NCBI GenBank assembly: GCA_020633435.1
Contig: JACKDP010000011.1
Location: 62,001 to 126,000, forward strand
Direction of reading: 5' to 3'
Length of the DNA stretch: 64,000 bases
From: Myxococcales bacterium
GTDB lineage: Bacteria > Myxococcota_A > Bradymonadia > UBA7976 > UBA1532
The notes under the pieces were generated by a model that was not told where the DNA came from, did not search any database, and was given only the letters and a program-made list of their open reading frames with translations. Position numbers and translations under genes: made by a program. Positions within the stretch are counted from its first letter, which is position 1; the number at the start of each line of letters is the position of its first letter. Of this stretch, positions 1-7,682 are shown in pieces.

Positions 1-1
1 C

Positions 2-94
2 CGCAGCCTGCCCGGCGGGGCCCACTTCTACGCGCCGTTCTACTTCACGCCCGACGACTCGGCGCGGCTGCTGATCCACTCCCAGGCGCCGTAG
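2..94 (+). CDS. possible C-terminal end of an upstream plus-strand gene (partial)
   Basis: An open plus-strand frame enters from the left edge and stops at a TAG at 92-94, giving about 30 residues ending in LLIHSQAP. The composition is plausible for a protein C-terminus, but too little is present to name a family. It would overlap the 3' end of the signal-peptidase-like gene on the other strand by about 55 bases, which is long for convergent genes in this window. One of the two ends may therefore be wrong. Low confidence. Confidence 0.3.
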   Translation, partial: RSLPGGAHFYAPFYFTPDDSARLLIHSQAP

Positions 95-744
95 AAGGGC
101 GCCTGCTCGACGGCGGTCTCGCGCGCGTCCCCGCGCCGCAGCAGCCACCGCGCGACCCCCTGGCTCCAGCCCTCGGGCACCAGCCCCACCAGATCGTCAT
201 CCGGGCACGTCCGCCGGTTGTCGCAGAGCACGAAGAGGAAGCCGGGCGGCACCTCCAGGCGCGGCACCGCGAACGTCCACGGCCGGGCCGCCCCGGCGTG
301 ATCCCCCAGGATGTGGTGGCGGCGGCCATCGGGCAGCGACTCGATGAAGTGCTGCTGCCGGCGCGCCCGATCGCCATCGCTCAGCTCGCGGTAGGCGAAC
401 GTGCCCACCACCCGCGTGGCCAGCGGCACGTCGTCGATGGTCAGCACGCCCTCGTCCGCGCCCACCGTCTGCCCCGGCAGGGCGATGACCCGCCGCAGCA
501 CCTCGCGCCCCTCGTGCTCCAGCAGCACGACGTCGCCCTGGGCGGGCTCGGCCCGGCGGACGACCAGCAGGACGTCCCCCTCCAGGGCCGTGGGCGCGCC
601 CGTGTTGCCGCGGACGACCACGAGCTCGACGAAGAACCAGCGGGCGAGCAGGAGGCCGAGGACGATGGCCGCCAGGGCCCAGCGCCAGAGGCGGCGCGGG
701 CGGCGCGGGCGCCCGGGGACGGGGCCGATGGGGAGGCGGCTCAC
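40..744 (-). CDS. signal peptidase I (S26)-like membrane protein with degenerate catalytic residues
   Basis: The protein is 234 residues. An Arg-rich N-terminus and one membrane segment (about residues 19-42) lead into an S26-type fold. The usual box 'GxSMxPT' reads GNTGAPTA, so Thr replaces the catalytic Ser. The Lys of the 'KR-(A/V)-(V/I)-x-LPGD' box is Arg in LRRVIALPGQ. The GDNR box reads CDNRRTCPDDDLVG. The fold therefore looks like signal peptidase I, but the Ser/Lys dyad is absent and activity is doubtful. It starts with GTG at 744 and overlaps the stop of the M17N-like gene by 4 bases, so it is the last gene of the nusB/rib operon. It may be a pseudo-enzyme; a working LepB should exist elsewhere. 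Confidence 0.8.
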   Translation of the reverse strand: MSRLPIGPVPGRPRRPRRLWRWALAAIVLGLLLARWFFVELVVVRGNTGAPTALEGDVLLVVRRAEPAQGDVVLLEHEGREVLRRVIALPGQTVGADEGVLTIDDVPLATRVVGTFAYRELSDGDRARRQQHFIESLPDGRRHHILGDHAGAARPWTFAVPRLEVPPGFLFVLCDNRRTCPDDDLVGLVPEGWSQGVARWLLRRGDARETAVEQAPFYGAWEWISSRAESSGVK

Positions 745-1130
745 CCCTCCCCCGCCTCCGGCGTGTACAGGACGGCCCGGGGCCCCAGCGCGGCGCGCAC
801 CACCCCGGGCTCGAGGCCCAGATCCGCCGGGCAGAGCCCCGCCACGTCATCGCCCAGGCCCTTGAGGCAGCGCGCCAGGGCCTCCGGCGTCACGTCATCG
901 GTGGCCCAGAGCAGCAGCCGCCGCGCCCCCAGCACCGGCGGCGCCGGCAGCAGGAGCGGCCCGGTGGCCGGCACCGCCCCGTCGCGCACGAGGCGCGAGA
1001 TGCGCCCGCCCGTCCGCCAGTCCACATGGCCCGTCAGCCCGGCGAGGGGCCGGCCATCGAGGCGCACGGCGAGCACCAGCACGTCGCACGGGGCCTCGTC
1101 GAGGCCGTAGAGGTTGGCGGGGGGGCCCAT
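741..1130 (-). CDS. small protein resembling a stand-alone M17 aminopeptidase N-terminal domain
   Basis: This 129-residue soluble protein carries a pattern seen in the N-terminal (non-catalytic, macro-like) domain of leucyl aminopeptidases. It has VDWRTGGRISRLVRDG, followed by a PLLLPAP segment and a strand RRLLLWATDD. The catalytic metal-binding domain is missing, so peptidase activity is not expected. It sits between nusB (the start abuts the nusB stop at 1130) and the signal-peptidase-like gene (4-base overlap), so it is clearly cotranscribed. The function is unknown. The family assignment rests on recalled pattern similarity only. Confidence 0.6.
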   Translation of the reverse strand: MGPPANLYGLDEAPCDVLVLAVRLDGRPLAGLTGHVDWRTGGRISRLVRDGAVPATGPLLLPAPPVLGARRLLLWATDDVTPEALARCLKGLGDDVAGLCPADLGLEPGVVRAALGPRAVLYTPEAGEG

Positions 1131-1630
1131 CAGACCCGCTCCAGCTCCTGGGCGATGCGGTCGAGGATGCCGTTGACGAACTTGCCGCTGTCCTCGGCCC
1201 CGTACCGCTTGGCCAGCTCGATGGCCTCGTTGAGGGTGGCCTTCACCGGCACCTCGCCCTCGAACGCCAGCTCGTAGGCGGCCAGGCGCAGCACGTTGCG
1301 GTCGACCCGGCTCATGCGGGTGACCTTCCAGTTCAGCGAGTAGCGGCCGATCAGCGTGTCGATGGCGGCGCGGTGGCTGATGGTGCCCTCGACGAGCCGC
1401 TCCACGAAGCGCCAGTGGCTGCCCTCGGGATCCAGCAGGGCCCGGGCGTGGTCGACGGCGCCGGGGCTGCCGTCCTCGGCCGTGGCCACCAGGCTCTGCA
1501 GCACCTCGTCGTCGTCGCGCAGGTGCGCGGCGAAGAGCGTCAGCGCCTCCTCGGGCGGGACCTCGGCGGCGTCGACGGCGAACATGATGAGCAGCGCGGC
1601 CTCGCGTGCAGCGCGGCGTCCCGATCTCAC
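1130..1630 (-). CDS. nusB: transcription antitermination protein NusB
   Basis: NusB binds boxA RNA with NusE (S10) and supports rRNA antitermination. The 166-residue all-helical protein has the family signatures. The N-terminal 'R..AREAALLIMFAVD' matches the usual R..AR..ALQ.LY..D, and the C-terminal half has 'SRVDRNVLRLAAYELAF', 'PVKATLNEAIELAKRYG' and 'SGKFVNGILDRIA'. It starts with GTG at 1630, overlapping the ribH stop by 4 bases, a common ribH-nusB arrangement. It is slightly longer than the E. coli protein (139 residues) because of an expanded region between helices, about residues 35-65. Confidence 0.96.
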   Translation of the reverse strand: MRSGRRAAREAALLIMFAVDAAEVPPEEALTLFAAHLRDDDEVLQSLVATAEDGSPGAVDHARALLDPEGSHWRFVERLVEGTISHRAAIDTLIGRYSLNWKVTRMSRVDRNVLRLAAYELAFEGEVPVKATLNEAIELAKRYGAEDSGKFVNGILDRIAQELERV

Positions 1631-2124
1631 GAGCTGGCCCCCTGATCCATGCGGGCGAACAGATCCGCCATCTCGATGGCGCAGAGGGCCGCCTCGGCGC
1701 CCTTGTTGCCGGCCTTGGTGCCCGCGCGCTCGACGGCCTGCTCGATGGTGTCCGTCGTCAGCAGGCCGAACGCCACGGGCAGGCCGTAGTCGAGGGACAC
1801 ATGGGCGAGGCCCTTGGTGGCCTCGGCGGCCACGTAGTCGAAGTGGGGCGTCGAGCCACGGATGACGGCCCCCAGCGCGATGATGGCGTCGACGCCGCCC
1901 TTCTGGGCCACCCGCTTCGCGGCCACCGGCAGCTCGAAGCCGCCCGGCACCCGGTAGACGGTGATGTCGGCGCGATCCGCGCCGTGCCGCACGAGGGCGT
2001 CGATGGCCCCCAGCACGAGCTGCTCCACGATGAAGCTGTTGAAGCGGCCCACCACGAGGGCGAAGCGCCGCCCCTGGGCCTGCAGGTGGCCTTCGAAGAC
2101 CGTCGGTCCACGCTGATCGATCAT
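1627..2124 (-). CDS. ribH: 6,7-dimethyl-8-ribityllumazine synthase
   Basis: RibH condenses 5-amino-6-ribitylamino-uracil with 3,4-dihydroxy-2-butanone 4-phosphate to give 6,7-dimethyl-8-ribityllumazine, the penultimate step of riboflavin synthesis. The 165-residue sequence has the family core: VVGRFNSFIVEQLVLGA near the N-terminus, VPGGFELPVAAKR, then ALGAVIRGSTPHFDYVA and PVAFGLLTTDT. The C-terminal 'AGNKGAEAALCAIEMA' helix is also typical. It overlaps the end of the ribBA-like gene by 4 bases (ATGA) and is itself overlapped by nusB, so translation of the three is coupled. Confidence 0.97.
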   Translation of the reverse strand: MIDQRGPTVFEGHLQAQGRRFALVVGRFNSFIVEQLVLGAIDALVRHGADRADITVYRVPGGFELPVAAKRVAQKGGVDAIIALGAVIRGSTPHFDYVAAEATKGLAHVSLDYGLPVAFGLLTTDTIEQAVERAGTKAGNKGAEAALCAIEMADLFARMDQGASS

Positions 2125-3323
2125 GCCCGCTCCTCCGTGCCCTGGGACACCAGGGCGTCCTTCGCCGCCAGGCTCGCCTGGGGCCGCGGCGGGAGCATCA
2201 CGTGCTCCACCACCGAGAGTCCATACCCCTGCAACCCCTTGATCCGCGAGGGGCTCGAGGTCATCAGCTTGAGCTGGCGCACGCCCTGATCCAGCAGGAT
2301 CTGGGCGCCGATGCCGAACTCTCGCAGGTCCGGGGGCAGCCCGATGGCCCCCCGATCCACCACCTCCGGCGCCTCGGGCTGCCCCGAGAGCCGGCGGATC
2401 TCCCGCGCCACCCGGGGCGCGGGCTTCTGCAGGTACACCAGCACGCCGCAGCCGGCGGCCTCCATCTCGCGCAGGGCGTGCTCCAGCTTCCAGCGCCCAT
2501 CGGCGCCGCAGCGGAAGACGTCCCCGAGCAGGTTCTCCTGGTGCACGCGCCCCAGCACCGGCGTGTCGGCCAGGGGGTTGCCCTTCACCAGGGCCAGGTG
2601 CTCCAGGTCGTCGACGGAGGTGCTGTAGGAGACGGCCTTGAAGCGGCCGATCTCGGCGATGTCCACCTCGACCTCGGCCACCCGGTGCACCAGGCGCTCC
2701 CGCAGCAGCCGGAAGCGGATGATGTCGGCCACCGACACGATCATCAGCCCGTGCTTGCGCCCGAAGACCTCGAGCTGGGGCCGGCGCGCCATGGTGCCGT
2801 CATCATTCATGATCTCGCAGATGAGGCCCGCCGGCTCCAGGCCCGCGAGGCGGGCGAGATCCACCGAGCCCTCCGTCTGCCCGGTGCGCACGAGGACGCC
2901 GCCGGCCTTGGCCCGCAGGGGGAAGACGTGGCCGGGGCGGGACAGATCCGAGGCCCGCGCGGTGGGCGAGACCGCCACGCGCACGGTGTGCGCCCGGTCG
3001 GCCGCCGAGATGCCCGTCGTCACGCCGGTGGCCGCCTCGATGCTCACCGTGAAGGCCGTGCCGAAGCCGCTCTGGTTGCGGCTGACCATGAGGGGCAGGT
3101 CGAGCGTGTCGCACTTCTCCGGCGTCAGGGCCAGGCAGATGAGGCCGCGGCCGTGCAGCGCCATGAAGTTCACGGCCTCGGGGGTCGCGAGCTCGGCGGC
3201 CATCACGAGGTCGCCCTCGTTCTCCCGATCCTCGTCATCCACCAGGATGACCATCCGGCCGTTGCGGATCTCGTCGAGGGCGGCCTCGACGCGCGCCACG
3301 ATGGCGGAGTCCTCGCGGTTCAT
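2121..3323 (-). CDS. ribB: RibBA-type protein: intact 3,4-dihydroxy-2-butanone-4-phosphate synthase with degenerate GTP cyclohydrolase II domain
   Basis: The protein is 400 residues in two halves. The N-terminal half (about 1-205) is a canonical DHBP synthase (ribulose 5-phosphate to DHBP plus formate), with ILVDDEDRENEGDL, the GISAADRAHT segment and GHVFPLRAKAGGV...GQTEGSVDLARLAG all present. The C-terminal half aligns with GTP cyclohydrolase II, ending in GIGAQILLDQGVRQLKLM and GLQGYGLSVVEHV. It lacks the zinc triad: the region usually holding C-(x10)-C-x-C reads ENLLGDVFRCGADG, with one Cys. The 'RQEGRGIGL' active-site box is replaced by QKPAPRVAREI. GTP cyclohydrolase II activity is therefore unlikely. 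ribA must be elsewhere, or this half is structural as in RibBX proteins. Confidence 0.93.
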   Translation of the reverse strand: MNREDSAIVARVEAALDEIRNGRMVILVDDEDRENEGDLVMAAELATPEAVNFMALHGRGLICLALTPEKCDTLDLPLMVSRNQSGFGTAFTVSIEAATGVTTGISAADRAHTVRVAVSPTARASDLSRPGHVFPLRAKAGGVLVRTGQTEGSVDLARLAGLEPAGLICEIMNDDGTMARRPQLEVFGRKHGLMIVSVADIIRFRLLRERLVHRVAEVEVDIAEIGRFKAVSYSTSVDDLEHLALVKGNPLADTPVLGRVHQENLLGDVFRCGADGRWKLEHALREMEAAGCGVLVYLQKPAPRVAREIRRLSGQPEAPEVVDRGAIGLPPDLREFGIGAQILLDQGVRQLKLMTSSPSRIKGLQGYGLSVVEHVMLPPRPQASLAAKDALVSQGTEERA

Positions 3324-3324
3324 C

Positions 3325-3987
3325 TCACGTCCTCCCCAGGAAGCCGGCGCGGGCCAGGGTCTCGAGGTCGAGGCCGCGGCGCGGCTCCTCGGCCGGGGCC
3401 GGATTCATCAAGCGTTCCACATACTTGCCAATCAGGTCCGCCTCCAGGTTCACGCGCCCGCCCACGGCCTTGCGGGCCAGGTGGACGACGCCCTGGGTGT
3501 GGGGGATGAGGACCACGCTGAAGCGATCCGCCTCCACGGCGTTGACGGTCAGGCTCACGCCGTCGATGGCGATGGAGCCCTTGGGCACGAGGTAGCGGGC
3601 CACGGCGGGCGGGGCGCGAAACCACAGGGTGACGGCCTCGCCCAGCGGATCGCGCTGCACGAGGGTGCCCGTCGCGTCCACGTGCCCGGCCACGATGTGG
3701 CCACCCAGGCGGTCGCCGAGGCGCAGGGCGCGCTCCAGGTGCAGGGCGTCGCCGAGGCGCCGCTCCCCGAGCGTGGTGCGGTCCATCGTCTCGGCCGAGG
3801 CGTCCGCCGTGAAGGCGTCGCCGTGGGTCGCGGTGACGGTGAGGCAGGCGCCGTCCACCGCCACGCTCTCCCCCAGCACCAGCTCGGCCACCATGGCCGC
3901 CGGGGCGCCGATCGTCAGCGTCACGCCGGCCGCCCGGGGTGCCTTCGCCCGCAGGGTGCCCGTGGCCTCGATCAGTCCGGTGAACAT
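3325..3987 (-). CDS. ribE: riboflavin synthase (alpha subunit)
   Basis: Riboflavin synthase dismutates two molecules of 6,7-dimethyl-8-ribityllumazine into riboflavin and the ribitylamino-uracil precursor. The 220-residue protein begins with the near-invariant MFTGLIEATG and contains two lumazine-binding repeats. The first holds GESVAVDGACLTVTA and the second holds KGSIAIDGVSLTVNAV. GGHIVAGHVDATG links them and LARKAVGGRVNLEADLIGKYV follows. The open frame extends further upstream, but MFTGLIE fixes the start at 3987. This ATG lies 16 bases inside the end of ribD. Confidence 0.97.
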   Translation of the reverse strand: MFTGLIEATGTLRAKAPRAAGVTLTIGAPAAMVAELVLGESVAVDGACLTVTATHGDAFTADASAETMDRTTLGERRLGDALHLERALRLGDRLGGHIVAGHVDATGTLVQRDPLGEAVTLWFRAPPAVARYLVPKGSIAIDGVSLTVNAVEADRFSVVLIPHTQGVVHLARKAVGGRVNLEADLIGKYVERLMNPAPAEEPRRGLDLETLARAGFLGRT

Positions 3988-5081
3988 GGCGCCTCCTCCG
4001 GGTAGACGATCCGGCCGCGCACCCGCATGTCGGCCCCCAGGCGCGTCCAGCTGGGATCGGCGAGCTGCAGCCCCGCCCCGATGGCGTCCACCGCGGGCAG
4101 ATCGGCGAGGGGCCGGCCTGGACCGATGATCCGGGCGGCCAGATAGATGCACGCCTCGTCGGCGAGCCGGGCCCGCAGCAGGCTGCCGTGCAGGCGCCCG
4201 CCCCCCTCCACCAGCACCGAGACGATGCCGCGCTGGCCGAGGGCCTGGAGCATGGCGGCGGCGTCGAGGCCGCGCCCCGAGCGGCGCACGGCCACCAGCG
4301 TGGCCCCGGTGTCGGCGAGGGCGCGGGCCCGCTCGGGATCGGCGTCGGCGGCGTGCAGCAGCAGCGCCTGGGGCCCGAGCAGCCGGGCGGTGGGCGGCAC
4401 CGTCAGATCGGGATCGGCCACCACCCGCAGCGGATCGGTGCCCCGGACCTCGCGGACGTTCAGGGTGGGGTCGTCCAGCCGGGCCGTGGCGGCCCCCACC
4501 ATCACGGCGTCGGCCCAGGCGCGCAGCTTGTGGCCATCCCGCCGGGCCTCGGGGCCGGTGATCCAGCGCGCGGCGCCGTCGGGCGTGGCCAGGCGGCCGT
4601 CCAGCGTGACGGCGGCCTTCAGCAGCGTCCAGGGGCGGCCGGTGGAGATGTGCCGGAAGAAGGGCGCGTGCAGGGCGGCGCAGGCCTCGGCCTCGATGCC
4701 CACCTCGACGGCCACGCCGGCCGCCCGCAGCCGCTCGACGCCGCCGCCCGCCACCCGCGGGTTCTCGTCGAGGACGCCCACGAAGACGCGGGCCACGCCG
4801 GCCGCGATGAGGGCCTCCGTGCAGGGCGGCGTGCGGCCCCGGTGGCAGCAGGGCTCGAGCGTCACGTAGACGTCGGCGCCGCGGGCCCGCGGCCCCGCCT
4901 GCTGGAGGGCCTGCACCTCGGCGTGGGGGCCGCCGGGGGGCGCGCTGACGCCCACGCCGACCACCTGGCCGTCCGCCACCACGACGCAGCCGACGCGGGG
5001 GTTGGGGCTGGTGCGGTGCAGCGCCCGCCGCGCCCGGGCGATGGCCCGGCGCATCTGGCTGGCGTCCGCCGGCACCGTCAT
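3972..5081 (-). CDS. ribD: bifunctional diaminohydroxyphosphoribosylaminopyrimidine deaminase / 5-amino-6-(5-phosphoribosylamino)uracil reductase
   Basis: RibD carries out the second and third steps of riboflavin synthesis. The deaminase domain (about residues 1-145) has the zinc ligands GGPHAEVQAL and ECC-type motif EPCCHRGRTPPCTEAL, plus the substrate-binding SPNPRVGCVVV. The reductase domain (about 150-369) shows RPWTLLKAAVTLDGR, DAVMVGAATARLDDPTLNVR and the NADPH-binding VLVEGGGRLHGSLL. The start is ATG at 5081 (MTVPADASQM), 4 bases inside the nrdR end. An in-frame extension upstream exists but reads as shadow sequence of nrdR. Length is normal for the family. Confidence 0.96.
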   Translation of the reverse strand: MTVPADASQMRRAIARARRALHRTSPNPRVGCVVVADGQVVGVGVSAPPGGPHAEVQALQQAGPRARGADVYVTLEPCCHRGRTPPCTEALIAAGVARVFVGVLDENPRVAGGGVERLRAAGVAVEVGIEAEACAALHAPFFRHISTGRPWTLLKAAVTLDGRLATPDGAARWITGPEARRDGHKLRAWADAVMVGAATARLDDPTLNVREVRGTDPLRVVADPDLTVPPTARLLGPQALLLHAADADPERARALADTGATLVAVRRSGRGLDAAAMLQALGQRGIVSVLVEGGGRLHGSLLRARLADEACIYLAARIIGPGRPLADLPAVDAIGAGLQLADPSWTRLGADMRVRGRIVYPEEAPCSPD

Positions 5082-5539
5082 CGACCCTGCGCGCCCTGGA
5101 GAGCCTCCAGCTCCGTGAGGAACTGCCGGACGTCGGTGAACTCGCGGTACACCGACGCGAAGCGCACGCAGGCCACCTCGTCGAGGGTGCGCAGGTGCCC
5201 CAGGACGGTCTCGCCGACGCGCTCGGTCGTCACCTCGCGCTCCGTGGAGTCCATGAAGTGCCGCTCGATGCCGGCCAGGAGGGCGTCGATGCGATCCACC
5301 GGGACGGGGCGCTTGGAGCACGCCACCTCGACCCCCGCGCGGATCTTGTTGATATCAAAGGCTTCTCGCCGCCCGTCCCGCTTCACCACCGCCGGCAGCC
5401 GCATCTCGATGCGCTCGTACGTCGTGAAGCGGCGCTCGCAGTCGTCGCAGCGCCGGCGGCGGCGCGTGGAGTTCTGGTCGCGCACGTAGCGGGAGTCGAC
5501 GACGCGGCTGTTCTCGGAGCCGCAGAACGGGCAGTTCAT
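5078..5539 (-). CDS. nrdR: transcriptional repressor NrdR
   Basis: NrdR is a nucleotide-sensing zinc-ribbon/ATP-cone repressor of ribonucleotide reductase genes. The 153-residue protein begins MNCPFCGSENSRVVDSR. Its zinc ligands are Cys3, Cys6, Cys31 and Cys34 (CPFC ... CDDC), followed by ERRFTTYERIE. The ATP-cone domain has VVKRDGRREAFDINKIRAGV and later VCVRFASVYREFTD-type sequence. The start at 5539 is fixed by the family N-terminus and overlaps the rpiB stop by 4 bases (ATGA). Its position between rpiB and ribD is a common gene order in delta-proteobacteria. Confidence 0.97.
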   Translation of the reverse strand: MNCPFCGSENSRVVDSRYVRDQNSTRRRRRCDDCERRFTTYERIEMRLPAVVKRDGRREAFDINKIRAGVEVACSKRPVPVDRIDALLAGIERHFMDSTEREVTTERVGETVLGHLRTLDEVACVRFASVYREFTDVRQFLTELEALQGAQGR

Positions 5540-5982
5540 GCCGCGCTCCCGTCGAGGGCGTGGATCTTGGCGACGCGGTCGGCGTGGCGGCCGCCCTCGA
5601 AGCTGGCCTCCAGGAAGCTGATGACGGCGCGCTCGGCCACGAGGGGCCCGAGCAGGCGGCTGCCGAGGCAGACGATGCGCGCGTCGTTGTGCTGGCGGGC
5701 GAGGCGGGCCGAGAGCTCGTCGTGCACCAGGGCCGCGCGGGCGCCGGGCACCTTGTTGGCGGCGATGGACATGCCGATGCCCGAGCCGCAGACCAGCACG
5801 CCGAAGTCGGCGTCGCCGTTGACCACCTGGCGGGCCACCTTGGCGGCGTAGTCGGGGTAGTCGCAGCGATCGGGCGTCATCGGGCCCAGATCCACGACCC
5901 GCACCTGCCCGCGCAGGCCCTCGACCAGGGCGTCCTTGAGGGCGAAGCCGGCGTGATCCGACGCGAAGACCACCGTGATCAC
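5536..5982 (-). CDS. rpiB: ribose-5-phosphate isomerase B
   Basis: RpiB interconverts ribose 5-phosphate and ribulose 5-phosphate, the latter being the substrate of the DHBP synthase encoded downstream. The signatures ASDHAGFALK, DLGPMTPDRCDYPDYA and LVCGSGIGMSIAANK (with the active-site Cys) are present, then GARAALVHDE and HNDARIVCLGSR. The preferred start is GTG at 5982, which makes a GTGA overlap with the fabF stop and gives MITVVFASDH. A GTG two codons upstream at 5988 is possible. Direct coupling to fabF is unusual and may be a fusion point of two ancestral operons. Confidence 0.95.
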   Translation of the reverse strand: MITVVFASDHAGFALKDALVEGLRGQVRVVDLGPMTPDRCDYPDYAAKVARQVVNGDADFGVLVCGSGIGMSIAANKVPGARAALVHDELSARLARQHNDARIVCLGSRLLGPLVAERAVISFLEASFEGGRHADRVAKIHALDGSAA

Positions 5983-7223
5983 AGGCACTTCCCCACGATG
6001 AGGCTGACGTTGGTGCCGCCGAAGCCGAAGCTGTTGGACAGGGCCACCGGCACCGGCACCGCGCGCCCCTCATGGGGCACGAGGTCCAGATCGCACTCGG
6101 GATCCGGCTCGTCGACGTTGATGGTCGGGGGCACCTGGCCGCGATCGACGGCCAGCGCGCAGACCGCCAGCTCCACCGCGCCCGCGGCCCCGAGCATATG
6201 GCCCGTCATCGACTTGGTGCTGGAGACCATCAGCTTCTCGGCGTGCTCGCCGAAGACGCGGCGGATGGCCAGGATCTCGATCTGGTCGCCGTAGGGGGTC
6301 GAGGTGCCGTGGGCGTTGATGTACGCCACGGCCTCGGGGGGCAGGCCCGCGTCGCGCAGGGCGTTGCGCATGGCCCCCTGGGCCCCCTCCCCCTCGGGGG
6401 ACGGCCGCGTCATGTGGAAGGCGTCGGACGACTGCCCGTAGCCCAGGATCTCGCAGTAGATGTGGGCGCCGCGGGCCCGGGCGTGCTCGAGCTCCTCCAG
6501 CACCACCACGCCCGCCCCCTCGGCCGAGACGAAGCCGTCGCGGCCCAGGTCGAACGGGCGGCTGGCGCGCTCGGGCTCGTCGTTGCGGGTCGACAGGGCC
6601 TTCATGGCGGCGAAGCCGGCGATGCCGAGGCGGGTGATGGTGGCCTCGGCCCCGCCCGCGATCATCACGTCGGCGTCGTCCATGGCGATGAGCCGGGCGG
6701 CGTCGCCGATGCTGTGGGCGCCGGTGGCGCAGGCGCTCACGCTCGACAGGTTCGGGCCGCGGGCGCCGGTGATCATCGAGATGTGGCCGGGGGCCATGTT
6801 GCCGATGAGCTTGGGGATGGTGAAGGGCGAGACGCGCCGGGGGCCGCGGGTGGTGACCACCTCGAAGCCCTCCTCCAGCGTCTCCAGCCCGCCCAGGCCC
6901 ACGCCCACCAGCACGCCGACGCGCTCGGGATCGGCCAGGGGCAGGATGCCCGCGTCCGCCGTGGCCATGTTCGCCGCGGCCACCGCGAACTGGATGAAGC
7001 GGTCCATCTTCTTGGCGTCGCGCCGCTCGATGAACTGCTCGGGATCGAAGTCGGCCACTTCGCCCGCGATGCGCGCCGGGTAGTCCGTCGCGTCAAAGCG
7101 GGTGATGGGCCCGATGCCGCTCTTGCCCGCCATCAGGGCGGTCCACGTCGCCTCGGTGCCGATCCCGACGGGCGTCACGAGGCCGATGCCCGTGACGACC
7201 ACCCTGCGCTCGAAAGCCCGCAT
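5979..7223 (-). CDS. fabF: beta-ketoacyl-ACP synthase II
   Basis: FabF elongates acyl-ACP by Claisen condensation with malonyl-ACP in type II fatty-acid synthesis. The 414-residue thiolase-fold enzyme has active-site Cys165 in SVSACATGAHS and the two catalytic His boxes, NAHGTSTPYGD and KSMTGHMLGAAGA. It begins with the typical RRVVVTGIGLVTPVG, and the C-terminal NSFGFGGTNVSLI loop is intact. It lies 117 bases downstream of acpP in the same direction and overlaps rpiB at its end. Confidence 0.97.
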   Translation of the reverse strand: MRAFERRVVVTGIGLVTPVGIGTEATWTALMAGKSGIGPITRFDATDYPARIAGEVADFDPEQFIERRDAKKMDRFIQFAVAAANMATADAGILPLADPERVGVLVGVGLGGLETLEEGFEVVTTRGPRRVSPFTIPKLIGNMAPGHISMITGARGPNLSSVSACATGAHSIGDAARLIAMDDADVMIAGGAEATITRLGIAGFAAMKALSTRNDEPERASRPFDLGRDGFVSAEGAGVVVLEELEHARARGAHIYCEILGYGQSSDAFHMTRPSPEGEGAQGAMRNALRDAGLPPEAVAYINAHGTSTPYGDQIEILAIRRVFGEHAEKLMVSSTKSMTGHMLGAAGAVELAVCALAVDRGQVPPTINVDEPDPECDLDLVPHEGRAVPVPVALSNSFGFGGTNVSLIVGKCL

Positions 7224-7340
7224 GCCGTCCCTCGTGGGGTCGTGGCCGACCCCGTTGCCGCGCTGGCCGGGCGCCGCTGGCGGCCCGGTGCGTGGCGAAT
7301 CTGCGGCCGGTTCGCCCGGGCGAGCCGGCCGGCGCCGCGA

Positions 7341-7577
7341 TCAGCCCTTGCTCTGCTGGACGTAGTTGATGGCGTCCTGCACGGTCCGGATGTTCTCGGC
7401 GTCCCCATCGGGGATCTCGACGTTGAACTCCTCTTCCATGGCCATCACCAGCTCGACCAGATCGAGGGAGTCGGCGCCCATGTCGTCGATGAACGAGGCC
7501 TCCGGCACCACCTCCTCTTCGCTGACGTCGAGCTGCTGGGCGATGATCTGGATGACCTTCTTCTCGATGCTGGCCAT
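7341..7577 (-). CDS. acpP: acyl carrier protein
   Basis: ACP carries growing acyl chains on a phosphopantetheine arm. The 78-residue acidic helical protein has the phosphopantetheine attachment site at Ser37 in MGADSLDLVELVMAMEEEF. The start at 7577 (MASIEKKVIQII) is chosen because the frame upstream is Arg/Gly-rich with no ACP similarity. It is flanked by fabH upstream (105-base gap) and fabF downstream (117-base gap). These are the only sizeable gaps inside the fab block and could hold separate promoters to raise ACP expression, although none is obvious. Confidence 0.97.
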   Translation of the reverse strand: MASIEKKVIQIIAQQLDVSEEEVVPEASFIDDMGADSLDLVELVMAMEEEFNVEIPDGDAENIRTVQDAINYVQQSKG

Positions 7578-7682
7578 TTGCGTCCCCGTCCTGGTTCGTT
7601 CTGGCCCTCTCGGGCCCGGCGCGCCGCGGGCAAGGCGGGCACCGACAAAAGCGACGTCAGATAGCAACGCGGCCTGCCGGTG

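Noticed and set aside
3324..5081. FMN riboswitch controlling the rib genes
   Set aside because: nrdR, ribD, ribE, ribB and ribH overlap or abut, leaving no leader long enough for an RFN element, and I see none upstream of rpiB.
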